Shown here in pieces: positions 17,970 to 27,500 of a DNA stretch of 64,000 bases. Each line of letters opens with the position of its first letter. Within the stretch, counting starts at the first letter, position 1. Location of the stretch: assembly GCF_014694375.1 (NCBI RefSeq), contig NZ_JAAUWW010000003.1, forward strand, positions 207,849 through 271,848. Reading direction: 5' to 3'. Made by a program: the position numbers and the translations under genes. This stretch comes from Vibrio sp. S17_S38 (GTDB lineage: Bacteria > Pseudomonadota > Gammaproteobacteria > Enterobacterales > Vibrionaceae). The notes beneath the pieces are model-generated. The model searched no databases. It saw nothing but the letters and a program-made list of their open reading frames with translations, and was not told the DNA's origin.

Positions 17970-19106
17970 ATGAATATAAAAAAGTCGTTATTCATCTTAG
18001 TCTTCCTGAGTTTATCGGGTTGCAGTCGTGAGTTTGTAGAGGGCGTGTATGATGTCAACTATACCCCGTCTAATCGTTACGCTAAGAATTTAGCCCCCCT
18101 TCCCGGCCAGTTTCAAAAAGATACCGACGCTTTAGATAATTTGATGAATCAATTCTCTGGCGATGTCGCAAGACGCTGGGGAAAAAATGATATAAAAATG
18201 GCTGGTGCAAAAACTTATGTTAAATATACCGATGATTACTTAAACCGATCTGATATCGATTTTGATAATGGTACCGTCACCATCGAAACAATCGCCTCAA
18301 CTGATCCTACAGATCATCTCCGTCACGCCATTGTCACTACCTTGTTAACACCCGATAAACCTGGCAATGTTGATCTATTTTCATCCAAAGAAATCGCTTT
18401 AGGCGGTAAACCATTCCTAGCAGGCCAAGTTCTCGATCAAAATGGTAAATCGATAGAATGGTCCTGGCGGGCAAGTCAATTTGCAGATTACCTGATCAAA
18501 AACAAGCTACAGAAGCGACAAGTTGATTTTAAAACCTCTTACTATGTCACTATTCCCATGGTGCAAAACCACTCAAAACTGCGCAGTTATCAATACGCAA
18601 GTATCGTACGTAACGCATCTAAAAAATATGACATTCCCGAAGATTTAATTTACGCCATTATAAAAACAGAAAGTAACTTCAACCCTTACGCAGTTAGTTG
18701 GGCAAATGCTTACGGCTTAATGCAGATAGTCCCTAAAACAGCAGGCCATGATGTATTTAATATCGTGAAAGGTAAATCAGGCATGCCAAGTCCTGAGTAT
18801 TTATATAACCCAGTTAATAATATTGATACCGGTACTGCTTATTTTCATCTACTCAAAACTCGCTACTTAAAAGGTATTAACAGTCCCACTTCTTTGCAAT
18901 ACAGTATGATTTCAGCCTATAACGGGGGTGCGGGTGGTGTATTCAATACCTTTGGTGGAGGAAAAACCACCGCAGTTAACAATATTAACCGCAATCAACC
19001 AAGCCAAGTTTATTGGGCCTTAACCAAAAAACATCGAAATGCGGAAGCTCGTCATTATCTAGAGAAAGTGACTCGATATAAAAAAGACTTCCATGCAATG
19101 AAGTGA
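17970..19106 (+). CDS. mltC: membrane-bound lytic murein transglycosylase C
   Basis: 378 residues. A lipoprotein signal (LSLSGC, cysteine at 18) anchors it to the outer membrane. The N-terminal third is DUF3393, and the C-terminal SLT domain has catalytic Glu in AIIKTESNFNPYAVSWANAYGLMQIVP and a later SAYNGG motif. It cleaves the peptidoglycan glycan strand, forming 1,6-anhydro ends. The mutY-yggX-mltC order is conserved; a terminator precedes mltC so it probably has its own promoter. Confidence 0.95.
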   Translation: MNIKKSLFILVFLSLSGCSREFVEGVYDVNYTPSNRYAKNLAPLPGQFQKDTDALDNLMNQFSGDVARRWGKNDIKMAGAKTYVKYTDDYLNRSDIDFDNGTVTIETIASTDPTDHLRHAIVTTLLTPDKPGNVDLFSSKEIALGGKPFLAGQVLDQNGKSIEWSWRASQFADYLIKNKLQKRQVDFKTSYYVTIPMVQNHSKLRSYQYASIVRNASKKYDIPEDLIYAIIKTESNFNPYAVSWANAYGLMQIVPKTAGHDVFNIVKGKSGMPSPEYLYNPVNNIDTGTAYFHLLKTRYLKGINSPTSLQYSMISAYNGGAGGVFNTFGGGKTTAVNNINRNQPSQVYWALTKKHRNAEARHYLEKVTRYKKDFHAMK

Positions 19107-19182
19107 AATGTACATAAAACCACCTTTAATGCTTAAATAGTCAGCAAACGAATGCTTTTTTCACATTTTTAATAAAAACCTA

Positions 19183-19211
19183 TTGACGATAGAGGCGAAA
19201 ATCCGTTTAAT
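19183..19211 (+). promoter_or_regulatory. promoter of tRNA operon 1
   Basis: TTGACG and TTTAAT separated by 17 bases, 11 bases before the first tRNA, followed by a GC-rich discriminator (AGCGCTCCG) typical of stringently controlled stable-RNA promoters. Confidence 0.75.
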
Positions 19212-19222
19212 AGCGCTCCGTT

Positions 19223-19298
19223 GCCCGGATAGCTCAGTCGGTAGAGCAGAGGATTGAAAATCCTCGTGTCGGTGGTTCGATTCCGCCTCCGGGCACCA
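19223..19298 (+). tRNA. tRNA-Phe (GAA)
   Basis: 76 bases with encoded CCA; acceptor GCCCGGA/TCCGGGC and anticodon loop TTGAAAA give GAA. Confidence 0.97.
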
Positions 19299-19364
19299 CA
19301 ATTTAAAATTGTTGGTGTCGTAGTTTTAAATATCAACAGTAGTAAAAAGTAAAAGATATAGTGT

Positions 19365-19440
<76 letters not shown>

Positions 19441-19446
19441 TCTTTT

Positions 19447-19522
19447 GCCTCGATAGCTCAGTCGGTAGAGCAGAGGATTGAAAATCCTCGTGTCGGTGGT
19501 TCGATTCCGCCTCGAGGCACCA
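19447..19522 (+). tRNA. tRNA-Phe (GAA), variant acceptor stem
   Basis: 76 bases with CCA. It is identical to the first tRNA-Phe except that the acceptor is GCCTCGA/TCGAGGC instead of GCCCGGA/TCCGGGC; the changes are compensatory so the stem stays fully paired. It lies only 6 bases after tRNA-Thr. Confidence 0.96.
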
Positions 19523-19576
19523 TATTTTGAATGGTGCGTTAAAATTTAGTTTTAATTGCCATTGTAAAAGAGTAAT

Positions 19577-19652
19577 TCCCCTTTAGTTCAGTTGGTAGAA
19601 CGGCGGACTGTTAATCCGTATGTCGCAAGTTCAAGTCTTGCAAGGGGAGCCA
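19577..19652 (+). tRNA. tRNA-Asn (GTT)
   Basis: 76 bases with CCA; acceptor TCCCCTT/AAGGGGA and anticodon loop CTGTTAA give GTT. Confidence 0.97.
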
Positions 19653-19662
19653 CTTTCGAAAA

Positions 19663-19690
19663 AGCCTCGTCATTTGATGAGGCTTTTTTT
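19663..19690 (+). terminator. terminator of tRNA operon 1
   Basis: AGCCTCGTCA pairs with TGATGAGGCT (one G-T pair), followed by seven T residues. Confidence 0.85.
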
Positions 19691-19941
19691 GTATCTAAAT
19701 TTCATGCAATTAAACAAATCCCTATCGACAACAATACCAGCAATAGCTTTGTGTTATTTTTCTGTTAAAGCCTTCCGACTTCCAGTCAGACTCTCAAAAG
19801 ATTAAGTCCTCGTGCAACATTTAATCAATTAATTCGAACTCCATTTAAAACCGATAAAACTGTATTCAGCTTTATCTTCATTCCCATCCAAACTGATCGT
19901 GCTCAAACCAACTAATCCGATGATGTCATATGGAGATAAAA

Positions 19942-21540
19942 ATGAAATCTAACAACTTAGCAATAAGCGCCCTACTAGGCCTTATTGGTTTTTCTGCGTT
20001 ACCCATAACAGTACAAGCTCATGGTTACATGGACTACCCACCAGCTAGACAACAGATTTGTGATATAGATGGCGGTTATTGGGATTCAACCGATGGCAGC
20101 ACTATTCCTAACGTAGCTTGCCGCGCTGCATTCATTGAATCAAGTTGGACTCCGTTTGTACAAAAACCTGAATTTTCCACCTTAGTTTCCAATTACAACA
20201 ACCAAGCTGCCGTTGAAGCCACTATTACTGATGGTCACCTTTGCTCTGCTGGCGATAAAGCAAAACATGGGATTGATTTACCTTCTGCTGACTGGCAAAA
20301 AACAACAATTGATTTAAGTAATAATGGGAAAATAACCCTTCAATATCGTGCTAATACACCTCATAACCCAAGCTTCTGGAAGGTCTATCTAAGCAAGCCA
20401 AGTTACGACTCAGCCACAATGCCGCTTTCGTGGAGTGATTTAGACCTTATTGCCGACTTTGGCAACTTGCAAACAGCCACTTTAGGAGGCGTAAAGTATT
20501 ACCAAATGGAAGTTACATTACCAACTGATCGCGTAGGCAATGCAGTGATTTATACTCGTTGGCAACGTCAAGATCCTGCCGGTGAAGGTTTCTACAACTG
20601 TAGTGATATTACTTTTAGCGAAAATACGAATGGTGGTGGTACTAATAGCCCTCTCGATAAGTGGGTTAGTTCTGGTAGCTACATATCTTCAACCCTTGAT
20701 GCCAATGTTGGAGATACCATCTGGTTCCGTATTTTCGATAACAATGGTAATGAAACCGTTTTCGAAAAGTTCCCTATCACAAATGAAGATGAACACGTCT
20801 GGGGACAAGACCTTGCCACTCTGATAAATCAAAAATATCCTCAAATAATTAAAATCGGCTTAAAAAATAATGCAAACGAAACTATTGAATATCAATCGAA
20901 TGATTTATATAGCAACTTAGTTTATTTACTTGAACCTGAATATACTCAACGACTTGAAATAAAAACAGGCAATAACGCCCCCGTAATTGATGCCCCGACA
21001 CAGTTAAATATCGAATCAGGTCAAAGCCTGACTTTTTCGATCTCAGCAACGGATCTAGATAATGATCCGTTACTCTTTAATATCGATAGAGGAACCATCC
21101 TTAGTCAAAGTGGAAATAGTATCGTTGTTAATTATCAAGCTCCGGAAACTACAACTGATAGCAACGACACCATCACGGTTTCCGTCGGCGATCCAACTTC
21201 AACCAGTAAGGTGACAATAAATATCACGATTACTACACCACAAAGTAATGGTGGAGAGACAGGTTCTGAAACAACGTGGGATATGGATACCGCCTACAAC
21301 ACTGGTGATACAGTGCTCTTTGAAGGCCTAACTTATACCGCTAAATGGTGGACTAAAGGAGACTCACCGAAAACATCCTCAGTTTGGGAAGCTCAAACTG
21401 TGAAAGGTGAAACAGAATGGTTAGCAAGCTTAATTTACGAATCTGGAGATATCGTTTCTTACCAAGAAATATCCTATCAAGCCCAGTGGTGGACCAAAGG
21501 TGAACAACCCGATCTAGGCGGCGCCTGGGTACAAAAGTAA
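19942..21540 (+). CDS. secreted AA10 lytic polysaccharide monooxygenase with chitin-binding modules
   Basis: 532 residues from the ATG at 19942, preceded by GGAG at 6 bases; an ATG at 19930 would overlap that site. Signal peptide 1-26 is cleaved before H27 (HGYMDYPPAR), the N-terminal histidine of the copper brace; the second histidine is in TPHNPSFWKVYL and the axial-type Phe in FYNCSDI. After the AA10 domain come a beta-rich module (about 235-345), an Ig/cadherin-like domain starting NNAPVIDAP, and two C-terminal CBM5/12-like modules each with WWTKG. It probably oxidatively cleaves chitin outside the cell. It is enclosed by duplicated tRNA operons. Confidence 0.9.
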   Translation: MKSNNLAISALLGLIGFSALPITVQAHGYMDYPPARQQICDIDGGYWDSTDGSTIPNVACRAAFIESSWTPFVQKPEFSTLVSNYNNQAAVEATITDGHLCSAGDKAKHGIDLPSADWQKTTIDLSNNGKITLQYRANTPHNPSFWKVYLSKPSYDSATMPLSWSDLDLIADFGNLQTATLGGVKYYQMEVTLPTDRVGNAVIYTRWQRQDPAGEGFYNCSDITFSENTNGGGTNSPLDKWVSSGSYISSTLDANVGDTIWFRIFDNNGNETVFEKFPITNEDEHVWGQDLATLINQKYPQIIKIGLKNNANETIEYQSNDLYSNLVYLLEPEYTQRLEIKTGNNAPVIDAPTQLNIESGQSLTFSISATDLDNDPLLFNIDRGTILSQSGNSIVVNYQAPETTTDSNDTITVSVGDPTSTSKVTINITITTPQSNGGETGSETTWDMDTAYNTGDTVLFEGLTYTAKWWTKGDSPKTSSVWEAQTVKGETEWLASLIYESGDIVSYQEISYQAQWWTKGEQPDLGGAWVQK

Positions 21541-21754
21541 TTGAACATTAATCTGGCTCAATGAAATTTATTGCAGTAAAAATAAGGCGGTCCTTCAGTT
21601 TTGGAAATACCAGAGCTGAGGGATTTTAATATCAAACAAAGACTAGATTTCTTCATCCATGATAATGATATTGTGATTTTTTCGACAAAGATGCGAATAA
21701 ATACACAATAGCGATTATAAAATCGGCAAACGAATATTTTTTTAAATTTTACTG
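21541..21754. other. gap after the monooxygenase gene
   Basis: About 210 bases without a supported gene. A weak stem (CCTTCAG ... CTGAGGG, about 21593-21625) may end the monooxygenase transcript; the right part is the duplicated tRNA-operon upstream block. Confidence 0.4.
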
Positions 21755-21783
21755 TTGACCTTAACTCCGAAAAACCGTTTAAT
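21755..21783 (+). promoter_or_regulatory. promoter of tRNA operon 2
   Basis: TTGACC and TTTAAT with a 17-base spacer, then a C-rich discriminator, matching the promoter of the first cluster. Confidence 0.75.
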
Positions 21784-21793
21784 ACCCCCCGTC

Positions 21794-21869
21794 GCCCGGA
21801 TAGCTCAGTCGGTAGAGCAGAGGATTGAAAATCCTCGTGTCGGTGGTTCGATTCCGCCTCCGGGCACCA
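21794..21869 (+). tRNA. tRNA-Phe (GAA)
   Basis: 76 bases with CCA, identical to the copy at 19223-19298. Confidence 0.97.
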
Positions 21870-21931
21870 CTGTTTTATAGTTGGTGTCCATGACAAATAG
21901 ACATCAATGTTATTAAAGAAGAAAATTTCGT

Positions 21932-22007
<76 letters not shown>

Positions 22008-22049
22008 TTCTTCTAGTTTGTTTTATTTAAAATAAACAAAACGAATAAT

Positions 22050-22125
22050 TCCCCTTTAGTTCAGTTGGTAGAACGGCGGACTGTTAATCCGTATGTCGCA
22101 AGTTCAAGTCTTGCAAGGGGAGCCA
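22050..22125 (+). tRNA. tRNA-Asn (GTT)
   Basis: 76 bases with CCA, identical to the copy at 19577-19652. Confidence 0.97.
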
Positions 22126-22161
22126 CTTTTAGAATGCTTGATTTAATTCAAGCACTCAAAA

Positions 22162-22238
<77 letters not shown>

Positions 22239-22282
22239 TTTCTCTCTTTTATTAATAATGAGAAGAATTAAAAATAGATAAT

Positions 22283-22358
22283 TCCCCTTTAGTTCAGTTG
22301 GTAGAACGGCGGACTGTTAATCCGTATGTCGCAAGTTCAAGTCTTGCAAGGGGAGCCA
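22283..22358 (+). tRNA. tRNA-Asn (GTT)
   Basis: 76 bases with CCA, identical to the other two tRNA-Asn genes. Confidence 0.97.
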
Positions 22359-22366
22359 CTTTCGAG

Positions 22367-22396
22367 AAAGCCTCATCATTTGATGAGGCTTTTTTG
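22367..22396. terminator. terminator of tRNA operon 2
   Basis: AAAGCCTCATCA pairs with TGATGAGGCTTT around a 2-base loop with further T residues; also usable by convergent gabD-like gene. Confidence 0.85.
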
Positions 22397-22403
22397 TTTC
22401 CGA

Positions 22404-23831
22404 TTATTTAGTCAAACCACCAATACAGACATACTTCGTCTCTAGGTACTCTTCCAAACCTTCTTTAGCACCTTCACGGCCATTACCGGATTGCTTTACA
22501 CCGCCAAATGGAGCCACTTCGGTTGAAATAATCCCCTCATTGACTCCGACCATGCCGTATTCTAGGTTATGTGCGACTCGCCATATACGGTTCATATCTT
22601 GGCTGTAAAAGTAAGCGGCCAAACCATAAATAGTATCATTCGCCATTTTGATCATTTCTTCTTCATGGCTAAAGCGAATGATAGGTAGAACAGGGCCAAA
22701 AATTTCACCTTGAACTAAAGGACGATCATGTTCAACATCCACTAGTACTGTCGGTGCGATAAATTGCCCCTCTAACAAGACCTCACGATTGATTTGCCTT
22801 GCTCCTCGACCTTTGGCCTCAGTGATAAGATCAGCCACTCTCTGCTTCGCTTGCTTAGAAATTAGTGGGCCGATATCAGTCCCTTCATCCAAGCCATTAC
22901 CGACTGTTAACTTATCTACCGCTTTGACTAACTTTTCAACAAAGGCATCATAAATACCGTCTTGCACATAAAATCGATTCGAACACACGCAAGTTTGCCC
23001 TGCATTCCTAAATTTACTGGCGATAGCACCTTGTACCGCACTATCAAGATCAGCATCATCGAAAACGATAAATGGAGCATTGCCTCCAAGTTCCATTGAT
23101 GTTCGCTTTATGGTCGAGGCACATTGCATCAGTAATTTACGCCCAACTAAAGTCGAACCGGTAAATGAGAACTTCCTGACTGAAGAGTGATAAGTAAATG
23201 CTTCGCCAATATCATGGGAATCCCCCAGAACCATGCGTAATACATTCTTGGGGATTCCAGCCTGATAAGCCAGCTCGGTGACAGCAATCGCAGTTAATGG
23301 TGTTGACTCAGAAGGCTTACAAATAAAGCTACAACCGGCGGCTAATGCTGGAGCAGCTTTACGAGTGATCATGGCTAGAGGAAAGTTCCACGGCGTAATG
23401 GCAGCAGTCACACCAATCGCTTGTTTGACCGTTAGGAGGGTTTTATCATTTGATGCAGAAGGAATCGTTGAACCATATGCCCGCTTCCCTTCTTCAGCGA
23501 ACCACTCAATAAAAGAAGCGCCATAGCGAACTTCACCTAGTGATTCCTTCAATGGCTTACCACCTTCTAAGGTAATAATGCGTGCGAGGTCATCTTCATT
23601 ATCAATAATGAGTTGGTACCATTTCTTTAATAATTTACTACGCTCATCTGCTGGGCGTTTTTGCCACTCTATCTGACCAGTTTCAAGTTCAAGGATCTGA
23701 TCTTCTACTTGAGCTTGGGTCGTTGTTTTTACCGTGGCTAACAAGCTGTCATCAAATGGATTAAATACCGAAAGACCTTTACCTTCAGTTATCGCCGATG
23801 TCAGAAGTGTCTTATTTTTTAATTGATTCAT
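22404..23831 (-). CDS. gabD: NAD(P)-dependent aldehyde dehydrogenase, succinate-semialdehyde type
   Basis: 475 residues from the ATG at 23831, which has AAGGA five bases upstream. Family marks are PWNFPLAMITRK, FTGSTLVGR (cofactor loop), the general-base glutamate in MELGGNAPF, and the catalytic cysteine in GQTCVCSNR. The length and the GQTCVCSNR/CKPSESTPL segments fit GabD, which oxidises succinate semialdehyde to succinate. No gabT or gabP is adjacent, so substrate specificity is inferred only from family resemblance. The gene points toward the tRNA operon terminator. Confidence 0.85.
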   Translation of the reverse strand: MNQLKNKTLLTSAITEGKGLSVFNPFDDSLLATVKTTTQAQVEDQILELETGQIEWQKRPADERSKLLKKWYQLIIDNEDDLARIITLEGGKPLKESLGEVRYGASFIEWFAEEGKRAYGSTIPSASNDKTLLTVKQAIGVTAAITPWNFPLAMITRKAAPALAAGCSFICKPSESTPLTAIAVTELAYQAGIPKNVLRMVLGDSHDIGEAFTYHSSVRKFSFTGSTLVGRKLLMQCASTIKRTSMELGGNAPFIVFDDADLDSAVQGAIASKFRNAGQTCVCSNRFYVQDGIYDAFVEKLVKAVDKLTVGNGLDEGTDIGPLISKQAKQRVADLITEAKGRGARQINREVLLEGQFIAPTVLVDVEHDRPLVQGEIFGPVLPIIRFSHEEEMIKMANDTIYGLAAYFYSQDMNRIWRVAHNLEYGMVGVNEGIISTEVAPFGGVKQSGNGREGAKEGLEEYLETKYVCIGGLTK

Positions 23832-23916
23832 ACTGTTCCTTACTTCCAAAGCAAATAGTCGTTTATTAAAGCTTCGGATAAGAGTGTCACAAACTCAAGC
23901 GCTTAGATAGAAAAAA

Positions 23917-23940
23917 GCCCTAGCCATGATGGCTAGAGCT
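23917..23940 (-). terminator. terminator after the gtr locus
   Basis: On the minus strand AGCTCTAGCCAT pairs with ATGGCTAGGGCT, followed by six T residues, between the glycosyltransferase gene and gabD. Confidence 0.75.
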
Positions 23941-23996
23941 CATTTTACAGTAGAAAAATAATCTTCATTACTTCGATCTAGTGGGTCAATATCAGG

Positions 23997-25787
23997 TCAA
24001 TCAATTGAAACGAACAAGACTCTCCCGTCTTTCTTAATTGTCGTTTCTACTTTGATTTCAGAACGTTTAACGTCAAGTACATCGATATTTACTTTTTTCC
24101 AACCATATTGATAAAGGTATGGCTTAATATAATGAGAACTTAAATTAGATAGCGTTTTAAAGGATCCTGAGTGTGTTTTTTCAAACATATAGTGGCTCAT
24201 TTTCACCCTATCAACACTCACGATGACCTTATCAAATAATTGCGGTTGTTGAAGATAGTTGTGAGTATCATTTCGCTCTAATATCTCAGCCATAACATTT
24301 CTTGTATTAGCATAAGTATAATTATAATCATGTGTCTGATATGCAAATGGGATAAACAACGCTAAAAGCGTTAATAAACGCCACCGTTTATTGGGAATAA
24401 TCAGCAGCAACATTGCCATACCAATAGGGAATGTTACTCCAGAGCGTAATGGCACTTTCACCCCTAGCGGCACTACGCTGGCATATAATGAAATAACCAC
24501 AAGAATAATAATTATGGTGTATTTGAAGTGCTTCACTAATGCCCACAATGCCGTTAAAGTTATCGGCACGTAAAGCCAAAGACTGAGCTGACCAATATAA
24601 TTAAAGAGTCGATCAAAGTTAGTAGCACTTTTGGAGATATTACCAATTAGCGACGACAAACTATTGGTGGGAGTTTGCTGTCTCCAACTGACAAAATGAA
24701 TGAAGGTTGCATGATCAGTAAACATCGATGTGTATAAATAGACCAAACTATTTGCTACAGCATAACCAAGGACATACCCAAGTATCCAAAAGCATAGAAA
24801 CTTAAATATCTCTCCATAGCTGGCTTGTTTTAAAGTCGAAAGGTAAAGCAGCGGCATCAAAAAATAAAAGGCTGGGTAAGTCGCGAATAACAAAATACCC
24901 GCCACGATTAACATTGCTGAAGTATTAAGCTTATCTTTACAGCAAGCAAAAAGTGCCAACATAAAACAACCTGGAACTAGAGTCATTGGCCATTTAAGTA
25001 ACATGGTAAAGGTTGGGATATTCACAATTAATAAAGCGACTGCTATCGCCAACCAATACTCTTTTTTGATCCCCATTACGACTTTGTAAGCAAAGATAAA
25101 AATACAAATATTAGCAAGGCTCGCCGCAATAACCGCAGACAAACCATGTAATGGATAATATAGTGCAAAGTTAATCCAGCGCCCTTCGGTAGTAAATTTA
25201 TTAGCGTAGCCATCCATATAAGGTAACGCATCATGAGCGACATTAGCAGACATCGCCAGGTGTAGATTCAGCGCGGTTACAATTGCAAACACAGCCAGTA
25301 CAAACCATTGAATCACTAATAATGGATCAATACGTCCATCATCATTATATAAGCCTTGAATCAATCTATTCATTGAAACTCCATCTGTGAACACTTTTTT
25401 GTAACCCAGATAATTAATCCCCATCGAGACGCATACCGCCAATGCCTGAGCAAAATATACATGCAGGTTGCCGTAATGCACTAGAAAATATAATGCGCCC
25501 GTTGAGCACGCTAGCGAAGTTAAATTCACCACACAAAAAGGAAGAAATTGCCCACCTTTTTTACCGCTGTTAAAAACAAAGGTCCGATTAAGCGCATAAC
25601 TAACTAGCATTCCAACAAAATACGACAAGACCGAAGAGAGTAAATAACGATCAGAAATCTGATAAAGAGCAATAAAAGCTAAATATGCAGTAACCGTATT
25701 CAATACTCCAACCATGGCAAAGCGGATTTTTTGTTGGAAATCTGCATACACAAGATTAGTCAGTAATTGAGCGGGCTTCTTCAGCAT
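23997..25787 (-). CDS. fusion of GtrA-like flippase and multipass membrane glycosyltransferase
   Basis: 596 residues. Residues about 15-135 form a GtrA domain with four hydrophobic segments (VGVLNTVTAYLAF, then YALNRTFVF and CVVNLTSLACSTGALYF). The remaining ~450 residues hold about ten hydrophobic segments and a soluble C-terminal tail, as in serotype-converting O-antigen glucosyltransferases. GtrA proteins move undecaprenyl-phosphate-glucose across the inner membrane, and the partner transfers the sugar to O-antigen. These are normally separate genes, so the fusion is unusual. The start overlaps the end of the gtrB gene by 32 bases. Confidence 0.75.
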   Translation of the reverse strand: MLKKPAQLLTNLVYADFQQKIRFAMVGVLNTVTAYLAFIALYQISDRYLLSSVLSYFVGMLVSYALNRTFVFNSGKKGGQFLPFCVVNLTSLACSTGALYFLVHYGNLHVYFAQALAVCVSMGINYLGYKKVFTDGVSMNRLIQGLYNDDGRIDPLLVIQWFVLAVFAIVTALNLHLAMSANVAHDALPYMDGYANKFTTEGRWINFALYYPLHGLSAVIAASLANICIFIFAYKVVMGIKKEYWLAIAVALLIVNIPTFTMLLKWPMTLVPGCFMLALFACCKDKLNTSAMLIVAGILLFATYPAFYFLMPLLYLSTLKQASYGEIFKFLCFWILGYVLGYAVANSLVYLYTSMFTDHATFIHFVSWRQQTPTNSLSSLIGNISKSATNFDRLFNYIGQLSLWLYVPITLTALWALVKHFKYTIIIILVVISLYASVVPLGVKVPLRSGVTFPIGMAMLLLIIPNKRWRLLTLLALFIPFAYQTHDYNYTYANTRNVMAEILERNDTHNYLQQPQLFDKVIVSVDRVKMSHYMFEKTHSGSFKTLSNLSSHYIKPYLYQYGWKKVNIDVLDVKRSEIKVETTIKKDGRVLFVSID

Positions 25788-26715
25788 TTATATTTCTTCT
25801 TTCTTTAAGAATGTACAAAGGACGATTTTTCGATTCTTTATAAATACGAGCGACATACTCACCAACGATGCCGATAGAAATCAGCTGTACACCGCCCATA
25901 AATAAAATGGCGACAAACAATGACGTCCAACCAGACACCCAATGGTCAGTCATAATTCGAACATAGACAAAATACAGTAGCATTAGCATCGAAATACCAG
26001 AGCAAATAAAGCCCATCATGATAGACAGCTTCAATGGCTTAACAGAAAAAGATAAGATTCCATCTAAACCAAACTTAATCATCTTAGTTAATGGATACTT
26101 TGATTCTCCTGCAAAACGAGCAGAACGTTCATAAGTAATTGCGGTTTGATTAAAACCGATCCAACTCACCATACCTCGAATAAAACGAGACTTTTCAGGC
26201 ATGGCGATTAAGTGATCCACCACCTGGCGGTCCATCAAACGAAAGTCACCAGTATCAAGTGGAATTTCAACTTCAGATAGGTAACTTAATAAGCGATAAA
26301 AACTTTTTGCCGTAATACGTTTAAACCAAGACTCACCTTCTCGGCTAGCCCGAGTGCCGTAAACGACATCAAAACCTTCTTCCCACTTCACAATCATGTC
26401 AGAGATAACTTTAGGAGGATCTTGCAGATCTGCATCAATTAAAACAACAGCATCACCTGTGCTCACATCTAATCCTGCACTTACCGCTTGCTGATGGCCA
26501 AAATTACGTGAGAATGAAATCGTTCGAATATTTTCATGCTGCTTGCTATAAGCCAAAAGTTTTGATTCTGTATCATCTGAACTACCATCATTAACGAAGA
26601 TAAGCTCAAATTTATAATTAGAAATCCCCCCCGTCACAGAAAGTAATTCCTCAACAGTGAAATCAATAACCTCGCTTTCATTAAAACAAGGGATCACAAT
26701 AGACACTGTTTTCAT
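25756..26715 (-). CDS. gtrB: GtrB-like bactoprenol glucosyltransferase (GT2)
   Basis: 319 residues. The N-terminal GT-A domain has VSIVIPCFNE, FVNDGSSDDT, the DADLQDPP metal-binding motif and a GTRASREGESWFK segment. Two C-terminal membrane helices follow. This is the GtrB/DPM1-like family that transfers glucose from UDP-glucose to undecaprenyl phosphate at the cytoplasmic face. It overlaps the downstream GtrA fusion by 32 bases, so the two are made together. A ribosome site AAGGAG precedes the ATG. Confidence 0.88.
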   Translation of the reverse strand: MKTVSIVIPCFNESEVIDFTVEELLSVTGGISNYKFELIFVNDGSSDDTESKLLAYSKQHENIRTISFSRNFGHQQAVSAGLDVSTGDAVVLIDADLQDPPKVISDMIVKWEEGFDVVYGTRASREGESWFKRITAKSFYRLLSYLSEVEIPLDTGDFRLMDRQVVDHLIAMPEKSRFIRGMVSWIGFNQTAITYERSARFAGESKYPLTKMIKFGLDGILSFSVKPLKLSIMMGFICSGISMLMLLYFVYVRIMTDHWVSGWTSLFVAILFMGGVQLISIGIVGEYVARIYKESKNRPLYILKERRNINAEEARSITD

Positions 26716-27173
26716 ATATTCTCCTTACTTTTATCCATTTTAGGCTATATCAGCGGCACTATGCCTGTATTTTATACATTCATAATGATTGAAGCTAACA
26801 GGTCTATGTGAGGAAACTGACAAGTAAAAACATAAAACTTACTCACAACGTATTAATAATGCTAATTCTTAGTCAATTTAATCAAAAGCACCTAAAGATA
26901 AAACATCAATGGTGGGTATTCTCTCAAAACAAATGTTCAAGATGGGATAGTTACCAGACAACTTTAGTTACAAATATAATTTGCACTAAAATATGGAATG
27001 AGGGAACAAAATGTTTAGTCCTGGCAGAAAAAACGTAACAATCCGCACCAAAGTCACCAGCGATAATTTTATCAATGCTCTTGAGCTATAAAATTTTTTA
27101 TCCAGTGAGCAGGTTAAGTCGTCTTTTGTGAGTTTTAGGAAAGGTTAAAAGTAGGGGTGATAATCATAGATAT
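26716..27173. other. gap upstream of gtrB with no supported gene
   Basis: About 460 AT-rich bases. A 76-codon plus-strand frame (26808-27038) has no recognisable features and low-complexity composition. The left end must hold the gtrB promoter. It may be remnant sequence. Confidence 0.5.
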
Positions 27174-27204
27174 AAAAAAGCCCCGACACTGTCGAGGCTT
27201 TTTT
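27174..27204. terminator. terminator after tRNA-Leu
   Basis: AAAAAAGCC-C-CGAC pairs with GTCG-A-GGCTTTTTT, one internal mismatch; it lies just after the minus-strand tRNA. Confidence 0.8.
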
Positions 27205-27211
27205 AACAATT

Positions 27212-27296
27212 TGGTAGCGGTAGGCGGACTTGAACCGCCACGCCCGAAGGCAACGGATTTTGAATCCGTCGTGTATACCAATTTCACCATACCGCC
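27212..27296 (-). tRNA. tRNA-Leu (CAA)
   Basis: 85 bases with encoded CCA and a long class II variable arm. The anticodon loop TTCAAAA gives CAA. The acceptor GGCGGTA pairs with TACCGCT, so the first pair is a G-U wobble. It has no neighbouring tRNA. Confidence 0.93.
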
Positions 27297-27500
27297 ATTT
27301 TTACTCTATAACACGTTAGATTGCTGCTAAGGAGTGGGAAGAATTATACTTATGCGAATACATCGTGCAAGTATTTAATCTTGAAATTGATTTAATCGCT
27401 GATATTTTCATCATAAATCACGACTTTATCGGCTTTAGTACTTTTCAGTTGTCTTCCAAGTGGCTATCCTGCTGATAAATTAAATAATAATAAGAGTGCT

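Noticed and set aside
23997..26715. gtr locus as part of the prophage
   Set aside because: It lies about 10 kb from the prophage with essential host genes between, so it is treated as a separate locus.
26808..27038. 76-codon plus-strand frame in the gap before tRNA-Leu
   Set aside because: No ribosome site, no recognisable motif and low-complexity AT-rich composition; likely chance.
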